Shown here: in pieces, positions 51,538-60,092 of the stretch
How positions within the stretch are numbered: position 1 is the stretch's first letter
How the letters are laid out: each line of letters begins with the position of its first letter
NCBI RefSeq assembly: GCF_037154085.1
Contig: NZ_JBANRM010000005.1
Span: 124,001-188,000 of the forward strand
DNA length: 64,000 bases
Direction of reading: 5' to 3'
From: Andeanibacterium fulvum
GTDB taxonomy: Bacteria > Pseudomonadota > Alphaproteobacteria > Sphingomonadales > Sphingomonadaceae
Notes under the pieces: model-generated
The model's database searches: none
What the model was told of the DNA's origin: nothing
The model's input: only the letters and a program-made list of their open reading frames with translations
Made by a program: the position numbers and the translations under genes

Positions 51538-53247
51538 CTATTCGAACGGTTCCCCCACCGGCTTGCCATCGACATAAATCTGGCGGCCGCTGAACGGGCG
51601 GACTTCGACCTGCGGCACGCGGCCGTGAGCTTCGGCCGCAACTTTGTTCAAGGTCGGCACGGGTGGCCGCAGACCGGCGGCTTCCGGCAGGAGCGAACCG
51701 TCAGCCTGCAATCGCAAATGCTGGACCCCGCCGCCCTCGACCAGCGCAAAATGACGCGCGCCCTCGGGATAGGTGCCAAGATCGAGCACCACGCAGCGGC
51801 TGTTGCAACGCCAACCTTCCTGCCTCAGCAAGAGTTCGAACGCGGCCCCGATTTGCGGATCGGCACTCAAGCCCGACAGATTGGCAAGGCGCTGATCCCG
51901 CTTCTCCTGCGGCTCCTGCCAGTTCCAGCGCCGTTCCTTGCGCGCCTGCGCTTCCCTGGCGAGCTTGGCCACCTCGGCATCGTTGCTCCTGGCCAGTTTC
52001 GCCAGCGCGCGCTTTCCGGCGTCGCCGAAATCCCATTTGAGCGCGTCGTAGTCGAAATCCTGGGCGCTCACTTTGCCCCGTTCCAGCCGCGACAGCTGAT
52101 TGGCGACGGAAATGCCCGCGAAATCGAGGATCGGCAAAGCGAGCAACAGGGCATAGAGGCTCACCCCCACCGCGAGGTGCATATTCGCCCGGCGCAGGAA
52201 AGGCCGCCAGCGCCACACCTTTCCCCTGATCGCGGCAACCCAGATCGCCACGCCATAGGCGCAGGCCACGGCGATGGCCGTGAGGCCCCACAACCGCTCA
52301 GGCGAAAGGCCGTATTGCGCCACCCGCGTGCCCATGGAGATCACTGCCAGCAGGGTAAGCGGCAAGATGCCCATGGCGAGTACGAAGGCAGTGACGCGCA
52401 TCACCACATTGCGCGTCATGTCCGTATCGTCTTCGCGGACGATGGCATTGGCGAGGATGAAGCACCCCGCCGCGCAGGCGAGCAGCACCGGCGTGGCGCT
52501 GCGAGTCGCCTCCCACAGCACGTCGAGGCCCGAGAAAGCTACCGCGATCAGGAAGATCGCCAATGCCACGGCCAGCGGCACCGCCAGCAGCGAGAGAACC
52601 AGCAGCACCACCGATTGCAAGGCGCCCAGCACTTTCAGCGAATTGCGCAAGGTGCCCAGCGCCGCGCCAAAGGCGATGCCCGCCACGCTCCAGCCGAACC
52701 AGCCCTTTTCCAGCAAATCCTCCAGCAGATCGATCTGGATCAGCCGGAAAAGCGCGGCGAGGACGAACAGCAGCGCAAAGGAAAGCCCGGTGAAGGCCAG
52801 GGCGCCCGCGGCGCTGACCGCGTCGGTCCAGACGAAGAAATGGGTATCGCGATAGGGCGTGGCAAAGCGGGTACGATGGAAGCCTGCCTGAAACAGCGGC
52901 AGCGCCAGCAAAGTGGCGATCACCCCGGCGCCGAAGCCAAAGTGCTCGTCCGATGCGTGATCGCCCGCATTCACTGCGCGCCATGCCAGCCCGGCCATGA
53001 CCAACCCTGCGACCAGAGCGAAGATGGCTACGTCCTTCCACCTTTCCCGTTCGAGCGAGAAGGCGGCGGCCATGGGGCCGAAGAACAGGAAGGCCGCCGC
53101 CGCCATGCGCGGTGCGTCATCCTCATGCCCCTCAGTAACTAAGTAAATCAGCAGCCCGGCAAGGCCGAGCAGGCCAGCCAATATCCATGGGCGTAGCGGC
53201 CAGTCGCGCGCATGCAGCCCCGGCGTCTCGATTCGTTCCTCTCCCAT
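51538..53247 (-). CDS. DUF4153-type multi-spanning membrane protein
   Basis: A ~569-residue protein with about ten to twelve hydrophobic segments in the first ~400 residues (from WILAGLLGLAGLLIYLV to SLYALLLALPILDFAGI) and a hydrophilic C-terminal domain of ~170 residues (FDYDALKWDFGDAGKRALAKLA, WNWQEPQEKRDQR, CNSRCVVLDLGTYP). This matches the DUF4153/DUF4173 group of uncharacterised membrane proteins. Start is placed at ATG 53247, with GGAGGA upstream; longer starts to 53283 are possible. It is followed 71 bp upstream-side by gatC. Function is unknown. Confidence 0.75.
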   Translation of the reverse strand: MGEERIETPGLHARDWPLRPWILAGLLGLAGLLIYLVTEGHEDDAPRMAAAAFLFFGPMAAAFSLERERWKDVAIFALVAGLVMAGLAWRAVNAGDHASDEHFGFGAGVIATLLALPLFQAGFHRTRFATPYRDTHFFVWTDAVSAAGALAFTGLSFALLFVLAALFRLIQIDLLEDLLEKGWFGWSVAGIAFGAALGTLRNSLKVLGALQSVVLLVLSLLAVPLAVALAIFLIAVAFSGLDVLWEATRSATPVLLACAAGCFILANAIVREDDTDMTRNVVMRVTAFVLAMGILPLTLLAVISMGTRVAQYGLSPERLWGLTAIAVACAYGVAIWVAAIRGKVWRWRPFLRRANMHLAVGVSLYALLLALPILDFAGISVANQLSRLERGKVSAQDFDYDALKWDFGDAGKRALAKLARSNDAEVAKLAREAQARKERRWNWQEPQEKRDQRLANLSGLSADPQIGAAFELLLRQEGWRCNSRCVVLDLGTYPEGARHFALVEGGGVQHLRLQADGSLLPEAAGLRPPVPTLNKVAAEAHGRVPQVEVRPFSGRQIYVDGKPVGEPFE

Positions 53248-53312
53248 GGACAGGAACATCCTCCAACACCGGGGCAGCGGCAAGCGCCCCGGTTCAGCTT
53301 AAGCGCCAGTCC

Positions 53313-53864
53313 TTATTCGGGGATAGGGGCGCCCTGCGGCGCACCACCGGGGACGCCGCCCTGCTGCTGCATCTGCATCATCTGCTGGATCTGCATCCGG
53401 CGCTGGAAGTCCGCCTCGGACATGAAATCGATCAGTTCGATCTCGAAGGTCAGGTCCGCATTGGCGGGAATCACGACCTCACCCGTCATCGGGTTCTTCT
53501 GTTCCTTCGGGCCATAGGCCTTCTCGGACGGGATATGCAGGGTGTACTTGCCACCCTTCTTCATCTTGGTGAGGCCTTCCGCGAAGCCGGGAATGATGCC
53601 CTGGCCCAGCGGGAAGGGAACGCCCTGGCTCTGGTCGAACACAGTGCCGTCATCCAGCTTGCCGACATAATTCACCACGACCACATCGGTCTTGCCCGGA
53701 TTGGGGCCGACGCCCGGAGTCAGTTCGGTGATGGTCACGCCCTGCGGCACGGTGAGCCAGGCAAGCCCGGCACCGAGGAGAATCACCACCACGACACCCA
53801 GCCACAGCTTGGCGAGGGAACCCTTCTTCAAAGGCTGGAGCGGGACGCGGGTAACTTCGGCCAT
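53313..53864 (-). CDS. FKBP-type peptidyl-prolyl isomerase, membrane anchored
   Basis: A 183-residue protein with an N-terminal membrane helix (AKLWLGVVVVILLGAGLAWL, about 19-38) and a complete FKBP domain (VVVNYVGKLDDGTVFDQSQ, FPLGQGIIPGFAEGLTKMKKGGKYTLHIP, AYGPKEQ, LTFEIELIDF). It catalyses prolyl isomerisation, probably in the periplasm. The tail after residue ~155 is unusual: Met/Gln-rich (MQIQQMMQMQQQ) then Gly/Pro-rich. ATG at 53864 has AGGAA upstream. It is 66 bp upstream-side of the DUF4153-type gene. Confidence 0.88.
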   Translation of the reverse strand: MAEVTRVPLQPLKKGSLAKLWLGVVVVILLGAGLAWLTVPQGVTITELTPGVGPNPGKTDVVVVNYVGKLDDGTVFDQSQGVPFPLGQGIIPGFAEGLTKMKKGGKYTLHIPSEKAYGPKEQKNPMTGEVVIPANADLTFEIELIDFMSEADFQRRMQIQQMMQMQQQGGVPGGAPQGAPIPE

Positions 53865-53892
53865 GGGCGATTCCTGAAAAGCAAAAAGCAAA

Positions 53893-53918
53893 AGGGCGCG
53901 GATTTGAAGCCGCGCCCT
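53893..53918 (-). terminator. Rho-independent terminator of rpsU
   Basis: AGGGCGCGG-N8-CCGCGCCCT forms a 9-bp stem. On the minus strand it is followed by TTTGCTTTTTGC, giving a good T-tail downstream of rpsU. Confidence 0.8.
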
Positions 53919-53959
53919 CTTGGCTCAACAATGCTGTGGGTTCAAGCGATCTTGAACGC

Positions 53960-54166
53960 TTACTTCGATCCGTCGCGTTCCATCCGCTTGCGCTCCAGCT
54001 TGCGGGCGCGGCGGACGGCAGCGGCCTTTTCACGGGCACGCTTTTCGCTCGGCTTCTCGAAGTGACGGCGCAGCTTCATTTCGCGATACACGCCTTCACG
54101 CTGCAGCTTCTTCTTGAGCGCGCGAAGGGCCTGGTCGACATTGTTATCGCGAACGATGATCTGCAT
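53960..54166 (-). CDS. rpsU: 30S ribosomal protein S21
   Basis: A 68-residue basic protein starting MQIIVRDNNVDQALRALKKKLQREGVYREMKLRRHFEKPSEKR, the S21 signature. It assists initiation on the 30S subunit. ATG at 54166 has GAGGTG 9 nt upstream; a GTG 12 nt earlier overlaps that ribosome site and is unlikely. The C-terminal REKAAAVRRARKLERKRMERD tail is the longer alphaproteobacterial type. Monocistronic with its own terminator. Confidence 0.95.
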   Translation of the reverse strand: MQIIVRDNNVDQALRALKKKLQREGVYREMKLRRHFEKPSEKRAREKAAAVRRARKLERKRMERDGSK

Positions 54167-54378
54167 AAATTCAAACACCTCACAGCAACTGCCGGGGCGC
54201 CCCGCGAAGCGGCGGGGACCAGCCCTGACGAATCAACGAAAATATGGCCGATTCCTTGAAGGAACGGCTCGATAGCGGGCGCCCCTAGCGAAAAGCGCCC
54301 CCAAAGGCAAGCATTTGAGCCATCAAATCGGCGCGGCCTGCCTTCCAACTTCGGCGCCACGCGTCTAAGGCACCGCTC

Positions 54379-54786
54379 ATGACTGCCACCCCACCCCTTG
54401 CCGCAACCGCCTATGTCGCCCTTGGCGGCGGAGCAGGCGCGGTGCTGCGCTATCAGCTCGGACGGCTGATGACCCACGCACTCGGCCCCGCAACCGTCAC
54501 CGCCTTTCCCTGGGCAACGCTGGCCTGCAACGTTCTTGGCAGCATCGCCATGGGCGTGCTGGCCGGCTTCCTCGCCCGCCACGGCACCGGCGGCGATTTC
54601 TGGCGCCTGCTGCTGGGCGTGGGCGTGCTGGGCGGCTTCACCACTTTTTCCAGCTTCAGCCTGGAACTGATGCTGCTGATCGAACGCGGCCAGCCCACCC
54701 TGGCACTCACTTATGCCGGGGTTTCGCTGCTGGCTGGGCTGACCGGCCTCTATATCGGCCTCATCGCCATGCGGGTGGCAGGATGA
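54379..54786 (+). CDS. crcB: Fluoride ion channel CrcB/Fluc
   Basis: A 135-residue four-helix membrane protein that exports fluoride as a dual-topology dimer. Diagnostic motifs are GGGAGAVLRYQLGR, FPWATLACNVLGSIAMG with the conserved Asn, and GGFTTFSSFSLE. A fluoride riboswitch was looked for upstream and not seen. It overlaps the pseudouridine synthase start by 4 bp. Confidence 0.93.
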   Translation: MTATPPLAATAYVALGGGAGAVLRYQLGRLMTHALGPATVTAFPWATLACNVLGSIAMGVLAGFLARHGTGGDFWRLLLGVGVLGGFTTFSSFSLELMLLIERGQPTLALTYAGVSLLAGLTGLYIGLIAMRVAG

Positions 54787-56006
54787 AGCCGGCCGAGGAA
54801 GTGCGCCAGTTCACCGTCGGGGCCGACGATGACGGAATCCGGCTGGACCGCTGGTTCAAGCGCCATCTGCCGCAGGTTGGCTTCGCCACCGTGTCGCGCT
54901 GGGCCCGCACCGGGCAGATTCGCGTGGACGGCAAGCGCGCCAAGCCGGAAGACCGGCTGGAGATGGGCCAGGTGCTCCGCGTGCCGCCGGGCGGCGACAG
55001 TTCCGCCAAGGAGCCGCGCCCCCGCCGCGAACTGAGCGAGGAAGATGTCGCCCGCGCCGAGGCCATGGTGATCACGCAGGATCGCTCCGCCATCGTGCTC
55101 AACAAGCCGCCGGGCCTCGCCACGCAGGGCGGAACGAAGATGAAGGACCATGTCGACGGATTGCTCGACGCCTTCGTGCGCGGCGATGAAGCCCGCCCGC
55201 GTCTGGTCCACCGGCTCGACAAGGATACCAGCGGCGTGCTGCTGGTGGCCCGCACGCCGGGCAGCGCGGCCTTCTTCTCCAAGCGCTTCTCGGGCCGTTC
55301 GGCAAAGAAGGTCTATTGGGCGCTGATCGTGGGCGTGCCCGATGTGCTGGAAGGCACGATCGACGCGCCTATCGCCAAGCAGCCGGGCACTGGCGGCGAG
55401 AAGATGCATGTGGACGAGGAAAACGGCCAGCCCGCCCGCACCCGCTACCGCGTGATCGACCGTGCGGCCAAGCGCGCCGCCTGGGTGGAATTGCAGCCGC
55501 TGACCGGCCGCACGCACCAGCTGCGCGTCCACATGGCCGCGATCGGCCATCCCATCGTGGGCGACGGCAAATATGGCGGCCCGGAAGCCTTCCTGACCGG
55601 CAGCATAAGCCGCAAGATGCACCTGCATGCCCGGCGCCTGATCATCGACCATCCCGATGGCGGCAAGCTGGACGCGACGGCCGAACTGCCCAGCCATTTC
55701 GCCACCAGCATGGAACAGCTGGGCTTCGACATTTCGATGAGCGACGCCTTGCCGGAAGAAAGCGCGCCCCCGCCCTCTCGCACCGAGAAGAAGCAGGCGG
55801 CCAAGGCCCATGCCAAGCAATACCGCAAGGAACGGCGGGGCGAGCGCCGCAAGCGCGGCCCCTCCGGCGATGCACCGCCTCGCCGGGGCAAGCCTGCTGC
55901 CGCTGGAAAGCCTGACGGCAAGCCCGGCGCGAAACCCGCACGGCGGCCGGGAGCGAAACCTGGAGCAAAGCCCGCCGGAAAGCCGGGGCCGAGAGGCCGC
56001 AAGTGA
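54783..56006 (+). CDS. RluC/RluD-family pseudouridine synthase with basic low-complexity tail
   Basis: A 407-residue protein with an N-terminal S4 domain (DDDGIRLDRWFKRHLPQVGFATVSRWARTGQIRVDGKRAK), then the synthase core with HRLDKDTSGVLLVAR (catalytic Asp) near residue 140 and PLTGRTHQLRVHMAAIGHPIVGD. This is the RluA superfamily, RluC-like, acting on 23S rRNA or tRNA. About 75 extra residues at the C-terminus are rich in Lys, Arg, Pro and Gly, with GKPGAKPA-type repeats, unlike standard RluC. The ATG overlaps the crcB stop (ATGA); its own stop overlaps the HAD gene start. Confidence 0.88.
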   Translation: MKPAEEVRQFTVGADDDGIRLDRWFKRHLPQVGFATVSRWARTGQIRVDGKRAKPEDRLEMGQVLRVPPGGDSSAKEPRPRRELSEEDVARAEAMVITQDRSAIVLNKPPGLATQGGTKMKDHVDGLLDAFVRGDEARPRLVHRLDKDTSGVLLVARTPGSAAFFSKRFSGRSAKKVYWALIVGVPDVLEGTIDAPIAKQPGTGGEKMHVDEENGQPARTRYRVIDRAAKRAAWVELQPLTGRTHQLRVHMAAIGHPIVGDGKYGGPEAFLTGSISRKMHLHARRLIIDHPDGGKLDATAELPSHFATSMEQLGFDISMSDALPEESAPPPSRTEKKQAAKAHAKQYRKERRGERRKRGPSGDAPPRRGKPAAAGKPDGKPGAKPARRPGAKPGAKPAGKPGPRGRK

Positions 56007-56656
56007 CCATCCGCCTTGCCGTGTTCGATTGCGACGGAACCCTTGTCGATGGCCAGGCGGCCGTGTGCAACGCGATGCGCACTGCCTTCGAGACGGTGGG
56101 CCTGCCTGCCCCGGCCAATTCCTCGGTCCGGCGGATCGTGGGGCTGAGCCTGCCGGTTGCCATCCGCCATCTCGCCCCCGATGCCGAAGCCGAGCAGCAC
56201 ACCCATCTAGTGGAAGCCTATCGCGCCGCCTTTTTCGCCGCGCGCACCAGCGGGCAGGTGGCCGAGCCGCTTTATGACGGCATTCGCGATTTGCTGGGCG
56301 ATCTCCACCGCAGCGGCTGGACGCTGGGTGTCGCCACCGGCAAGTCGGAGCGCGGGTTGAAGGGCTGCCTTGCCAATCACGGATTGCTGGACCTGTTCGT
56401 CACGCTGCAGACGGCGGACAAGCACCCGTCCAAGCCGCATCCCGCCATGCTGGAGCAGGCCATGGCCGAAGCTTTCGCCGCGCCGTCGACCACGGCAATG
56501 ATCGGCGATACGGCCTATGACATCGAAATGGCCAAATCCGCGGGCGCCCGGCCAATCGGTGTCGCCTGGGGCTATCACGCAGTGCAGGAACTGATGGACG
56601 CCGGGGCCGAGGCCGTGGCCGCCAATGCCGCCGAACTGCGGGAATTGCTGCGATGA
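56003..56656 (+). CDS. HAD-superfamily hydrolase (phosphoglycolate phosphatase-like)
   Basis: A 217-residue haloacid dehalogenase-type phosphatase. Motif I is VFDCDGTLVDGQ (nucleophile D), motif II a Thr in VATGKSERGL, motif III KPHPAMLEQAM and motif IV MIGDTAYDIEMA. The cap domain lies between motifs I and II. It resembles Gph/PpaX-type subfamily IA enzymes, but substrate is not predictable. GTG at 56003 overlaps the pseudouridine synthase stop, and its own stop overlaps the next ATG. Confidence 0.87.
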   Translation: MTIRLAVFDCDGTLVDGQAAVCNAMRTAFETVGLPAPANSSVRRIVGLSLPVAIRHLAPDAEAEQHTHLVEAYRAAFFAARTSGQVAEPLYDGIRDLLGDLHRSGWTLGVATGKSERGLKGCLANHGLLDLFVTLQTADKHPSKPHPAMLEQAMAEAFAAPSTTAMIGDTAYDIEMAKSAGARPIGVAWGYHAVQELMDAGAEAVAANAAELRELLR

Positions 56657-56862
56657 GCAATGACAATCAGGCCCGTGACCGCTGGGCGATCATTTCCATC
56701 GTCCGCCTGGCCGGCGTCGCCATGGTGCTGGCAGGTGCGCTGGTGGTGCGCCAGATCATCGAATGGCCCAAGGAAGCGGGCTACGTGCTGATCCTTGCCG
56801 GGCTCGTCGATGTCTATCTCGTGCCACAGCTTCTCGCCCGCAAATGGCGGACGCCGAAATGA
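56653..56862 (+). CDS. Small two-helix membrane protein of unknown function
   Basis: A 69-residue protein with two predicted membrane helices (WAIISIVRLAGVAMVLAGALVV and AGYVLILAGLVDVYLVPQLL), separated by RQIIEWPKE, and a basic end ARKWRTPK. It is wedged by 4-bp overlaps between the HAD phosphatase and the ATP12 gene, which suggests it belongs to the same translational unit. I do not recognise a family; a link to F1Fo-ATPase assembly is a guess from position only. Confidence 0.75.
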   Translation: MSNDNQARDRWAIISIVRLAGVAMVLAGALVVRQIIEWPKEAGYVLILAGLVDVYLVPQLLARKWRTPK

Positions 56863-57557
56863 AGCGCTTCTACAAGAATGTTGCGGTCGAACCGGTCGAA
56901 GGTGGCTGGCGGGTGACGCTGGACGGGCGCGGGATCAAATCCCAGCGCGGCGCCGCGCAGATCGTGCCCAGCCGCGCGCTGGCCGAGGCAATGGCGCTGG
57001 AATGGGCCGACCAGGGCGAGGAGATCGACGCGGCCGCCTTTCGTTATCGCGATCTGGCCGATTACGCGATTGACGTGGTTTCAGCCGATCCCGCAGCCGA
57101 AGTGCCCTCGATCCTGCGCTATGCCGAAACCGATACGCTCTGCTACCGCGCTGACCCGGACGAGCCGCTCTACTCCCGCCAACAGCAGCTGTGGGAACCG
57201 GTGCTGAAAGCGCTTGAGGAGCGCCACAGCCTGCGCTTCGAGCGGGTGAGCGGCATCATGCACCGCCCTCAACCGGCCGAAACGCTCGCCGCGCTGAAGA
57301 CCCATCTCGAAGCGCTCGATCCCTTCGCCCTTGCGGCGCTCAAGACCATGGCGTCCCTCTCCGCTTCGCTCGCCGTCGCGCTCACCGCCCTTGACGACGA
57401 TGCGGATGCGGAAGCCCTTTGGGCCATCGCCAATGCCGAGGAAGACTGGCAGGCCGAGCAATGGGGCTGGGAATGGACGGCAGAGGAAAAGCGGGCAAAG
57501 CGCCTCGGCGAATTTGCCGCCGCACTGGAGTTTGCCCGACTGGCACGCCCGGACTGA
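56859..57557 (+). CDS. ATP12-family F1-ATPase assembly chaperone
   Basis: A 232-residue protein of the ATP12 family, in mitochondria the chaperone that keeps F1 alpha subunits soluble before assembly; the bacterial members occur in alphaproteobacteria. Seen are KRFYKNVAVEPVEGGWRVTLDGRGIKS at the start, LADYAIDVVSADPAAEVPSILRYAETDTLCYRADPDEPLYSRQQQLWEPVL in the middle and an acidic EEDWQAEQWGWE near the end. ATG at 56859 overlaps the upstream stop (ATGA). It ends the five-gene overlapping set begun by crcB. Confidence 0.9.
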   Translation: MKRFYKNVAVEPVEGGWRVTLDGRGIKSQRGAAQIVPSRALAEAMALEWADQGEEIDAAAFRYRDLADYAIDVVSADPAAEVPSILRYAETDTLCYRADPDEPLYSRQQQLWEPVLKALEERHSLRFERVSGIMHRPQPAETLAALKTHLEALDPFALAALKTMASLSASLAVALTALDDDADAEALWAIANAEEDWQAEQWGWEWTAEEKRAKRLGEFAAALEFARLARPD

Positions 57558-57599
57558 TCGCTTCCAGCCCCGCTTCTGGATGCTCTGACGAGGTCTGGC

Positions 57600-58220
57600 T
57601 TACCCGATCCAATCCGCCACTTCGGCAGCGACCTTATTTGCAGCCTCGTTCAGCGCCGGAGCGACGCTTGCGGCATCGGGGGTCACTCCGCCCACTTTCG
57701 CTTCGAAGCGGCGAGTGAGGATCTGGCCGTCAGGCTGGCGCAGCACTGCATCGAAGCGCACCACCACGGAACTGGTGCCTGCATCGTAACCCATTTCGGT
57801 AAGCTGGCCGGACAGCTTCGTAGCCGCCGCATAGGCAGTGTCGCTGCCTTCCACCACCAGCCGGGTCTGCTTGGCGCGGATGGTTTCAGCGAGCAGGCGA
57901 CCGAACAGGCGCGCGGGCTTTTCCACCCATACTGCGTCCTTCAGATAGGCCACCGTGGCCGCATCGACCTGCACCGGCACGCGCGCAACGTCGAGCCGCT
58001 GGGGCGCATCCGGCTCGATCACGGCAAGGGCCTGAGCGGAGGTGCCGCTGGCCGAAAGACCGGCCGGGGCCAGCGCGGTGGGCGTGAGGGTGAACAGCGA
58101 GGGCGGAGGTTCCTTGCCCAGGCTGACGCAGCCGGACAGGGACAATCCCAGAGCGATGGCCGCAAGCCCGGCCTTGTGCCTCACTGTCATCGCGAAACCC
58201 TTCCTGGCCCAACTCTTCAT
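57600..58220 (-). CDS. ABC-type transport auxiliary lipoprotein (PqiC-like)
   Basis: The 206-residue precursor has a lipobox LSGC ahead of a VSLGKEPPPSLFTLTPTALAP segment that opens the ABC_trans_aux/PqiC domain. ALAVIEPDAPQRLDVARVPVQVDAATVAYLKDAVWVEKPARLFGRLLAETI is the family's core. It is an outer-membrane or periplasmic lipoprotein working with MCE-type lipid transporters. ATG at 58220 has GAGGGG 7 nt upstream; a GTG at 58235 overlaps the mlaD stop and is a possible alternative. It is last of mlaE-mlaF-mlaD-lipoprotein. Confidence 0.88.
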   Translation of the reverse strand: MKSWARKGFAMTVRHKAGLAAIALGLSLSGCVSLGKEPPPSLFTLTPTALAPAGLSASGTSAQALAVIEPDAPQRLDVARVPVQVDAATVAYLKDAVWVEKPARLFGRLLAETIRAKQTRLVVEGSDTAYAAATKLSGQLTEMGYDAGTSSVVVRFDAVLRQPDGQILTRRFEAKVGGVTPDAASVAPALNEAANKVAAEVADWIG

Positions 58221-58231
58221 GGCCCAACCCC

Positions 58232-59179
58232 TCACGGCTTGTAATCCGGCAGGTCGTTGCCCTTGATCAGTGCCCCTGCGCCCTGATTGTCGATCTTCTC
58301 GGTAATCTTGCGCAGGGCCTGGCTCGCCTCGCGCAGATCGCGCAGGGTCGCCTCGGCCGCAGGCAAGGTGGTCTCGGAAAGCTGACGCGTCGCAGGCTGC
58401 GTGCTCTTGAGCGTCGCATCGAGCGATTCCGCCGCCAGCTTGGCCGATTTCAGCGTGTCGCGCAGCTGGCTCGCCAATTGCTCGCCATCCTTCTTCAGCA
58501 AGCCATCGGCCGTGCCCATCGTATTCTCGAAGGCGGCAAGGCTCTTGCTCGCCTGCCGCAGGGTCGCCTGCAATTCGGTGAGCGTCGCCTCGATCTGGGG
58601 CGAGGCGTCGGCCACATGATCGGTCAGCCGCTCGGTATTCTTGAGAATGCCGGCGATCGAAGCCTGATTGTCATCCGACAGCATCTGAGTGAGGCGGTCA
58701 GTCAGCGTCGCCAGCCTTTCGAGCAGCAACGGCGCGTTGGACAGGATTTCTCCCAGCCCGCCCGGCTTGGCCGCGATAGTCGGCTTGCCTTCAAGGCAGC
58801 TGGTATTCTCGCAGGTGATTTCCGGCGCGCCTTCGCGCGCACCGTCGAGCTGGATCTTGGACGAACCGGTGAAGCTGGACTGCACCGTGGCGACCGTGCC
58901 CAGCAGGATCGGCACATCCTTGCCCACATTGATCCGCACCCGGACATATTCGGGATTCTTCGGCCAGAGTTCGATTTCCGAAATCTCGCCCACCGGAACG
59001 CCGGAGAAAGTGACGTTGGAACCCTTCGCGAGACCATCCACCGACTGCTTGAAAAAGATATCGTATTCCTTCTTCTGCGCACCGCTGAGCCCCGCGATCC
59101 ACATGATGAAGGCCGCCAGCGCCGCCAGCAGGAACAGGGTGACAGCACCCACCCAGACATGGTTCGCGCGCGTTTCCAT
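58232..59179 (-). CDS. MCE-domain protein MlaD-type
   Basis: A 315-residue membrane-anchored periplasmic protein. It has one N-terminal helix (WVGAVTLFLLAALAAFIMWIAGL), then an MCE domain (KKEYDIFFKQSVDGLAKGSNVTFSGVPVGEISEIEL), followed by ~180 helical residues likely to form a long coiled bundle (TLTDRLTQMLSDDN; TLTELQATLRQASKSLAAFEN). MCE proteins form hexameric tunnels for phospholipids between membranes. It is longer than E. coli MlaD (~180 residues), more like the mammalian-cell-entry forms of alphaproteobacteria. 7 bp separate it from mlaF upstream. Confidence 0.92.
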   Translation of the reverse strand: METRANHVWVGAVTLFLLAALAAFIMWIAGLSGAQKKEYDIFFKQSVDGLAKGSNVTFSGVPVGEISEIELWPKNPEYVRVRINVGKDVPILLGTVATVQSSFTGSSKIQLDGAREGAPEITCENTSCLEGKPTIAAKPGGLGEILSNAPLLLERLATLTDRLTQMLSDDNQASIAGILKNTERLTDHVADASPQIEATLTELQATLRQASKSLAAFENTMGTADGLLKKDGEQLASQLRDTLKSAKLAAESLDATLKSTQPATRQLSETTLPAAEATLRDLREASQALRKITEKIDNQGAGALIKGNDLPDYKP

Positions 59180-59186
59180 CGGCCGT

Positions 59187-60092
59187 CTATGCCCCTCTGC
59201 CCGCAGGCTTGTCCATGGCCCCGGTTTGTTTTTGACCGGTCCGCTTCTGACCGGCCCGATCCTGGCTGGCCTTGGCCGCCCGCCCGCGCGGACCGTTGAA
59301 ATATTCCTGAATCCACGGATGGTCGAGCGCCAGCAGTTCCGGAATGGTGCCCACGGCGATCACTTTCCTGTCCGCCAGCACCGCCACCCGGTCGCAGATT
59401 TCATACAGCGTATCGAGGTCGTGCGTGATGAGGAACACGGTCAGGCCCAACACGTCCGCCAGTTCGCGGGTCAGCCGGTCGAAGGCAGCAGCACCGACGG
59501 GATCGAGCCCAGCGGTCGGCTCGTCAAGGAACAGCAATTCCGGATCGAGCGCCAGGGCGCGCGCCAGGCCGGCGCGCTTGCGCATGCCGCCCGAAAGCTC
59601 GGACGGGAACTTGCTCGCCGCCTCGCCCGGCAGGCCGGAGAGCCGGACCTTGTAGCGGGCAATCTCGTGCCGCAGCTCCGGCTCCAGCTCGGGATAGAAC
59701 TCGCGCAGGGGGACTTCGACATTCTCCCCCACAGTGAGCGTGGAAAACAGCGCGCCGCCCTGGAACAGCACCCCCCAGCGCGAGCGGATGTCGATCTGGC
59801 TGCCTTCCCACAGGTCGGTCACCGTATGGCCCAGCACTTCGATATGGCCCTCATTCGGGACCTGCAGCCCGATGATGGAGCGCATCAGCACCGATTTGCC
59901 GGTGCCCGATCCGCCGACCACGCCCAGCACTTCCCCGCGCCGCACCTTGAGGTCCAGCCCTTCATGCACCGTATGCCCGTCGAACCGGTTGACCAGCCCT
60001 TTCACCACCACGGGAAATTCGCCCCGGAAGGGCTCCGGATCGAAGTGCCTTGCGTGGCGCTCCACATTGGCGACGAGCTTTTCCTCGCTCAT
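59187..60092 (-). CDS. ABC transporter ATPase MlaF-type
   Basis: A 301-residue ABC ATPase. Walker A is VVGGSGTGKSVLMRSIIG, the Q-loop is GVLFQGGALF, the signature is LSGGMRKRAGLARALAL and Walker B is LLFLDEPTAGLDPVGAAAF, followed by HDLDTL. The KRAG signature and DEPTAGLDPV are typical of Mla/Ttg2-type lipid transporters. ATG at 60092 overlaps the mlaE stop (ATGA). It has a Lys/Gln/Arg-rich tail of about 30 residues beyond the usual C-terminus. Confidence 0.93.
   Translation of the reverse strand: MSEEKLVANVERHARHFDPEPFRGEFPVVVKGLVNRFDGHTVHEGLDLKVRRGEVLGVVGGSGTGKSVLMRSIIGLQVPNEGHIEVLGHTVTDLWEGSQIDIRSRWGVLFQGGALFSTLTVGENVEVPLREFYPELEPELRHEIARYKVRLSGLPGEAASKFPSELSGGMRKRAGLARALALDPELLFLDEPTAGLDPVGAAAFDRLTRELADVLGLTVFLITHDLDTLYEICDRVAVLADRKVIAVGTIPELLALDHPWIQEYFNGPRGRAAKASQDRAGQKRTGQKQTGAMDKPAGRGA

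Noticed and set aside
54179..54378. Fluoride riboswitch upstream of crcB
   Set aside because: The conserved GGNGAUGGNNUUCNCC-type core was not found in either orientation; the crcB start has only ordinary sequence before it.
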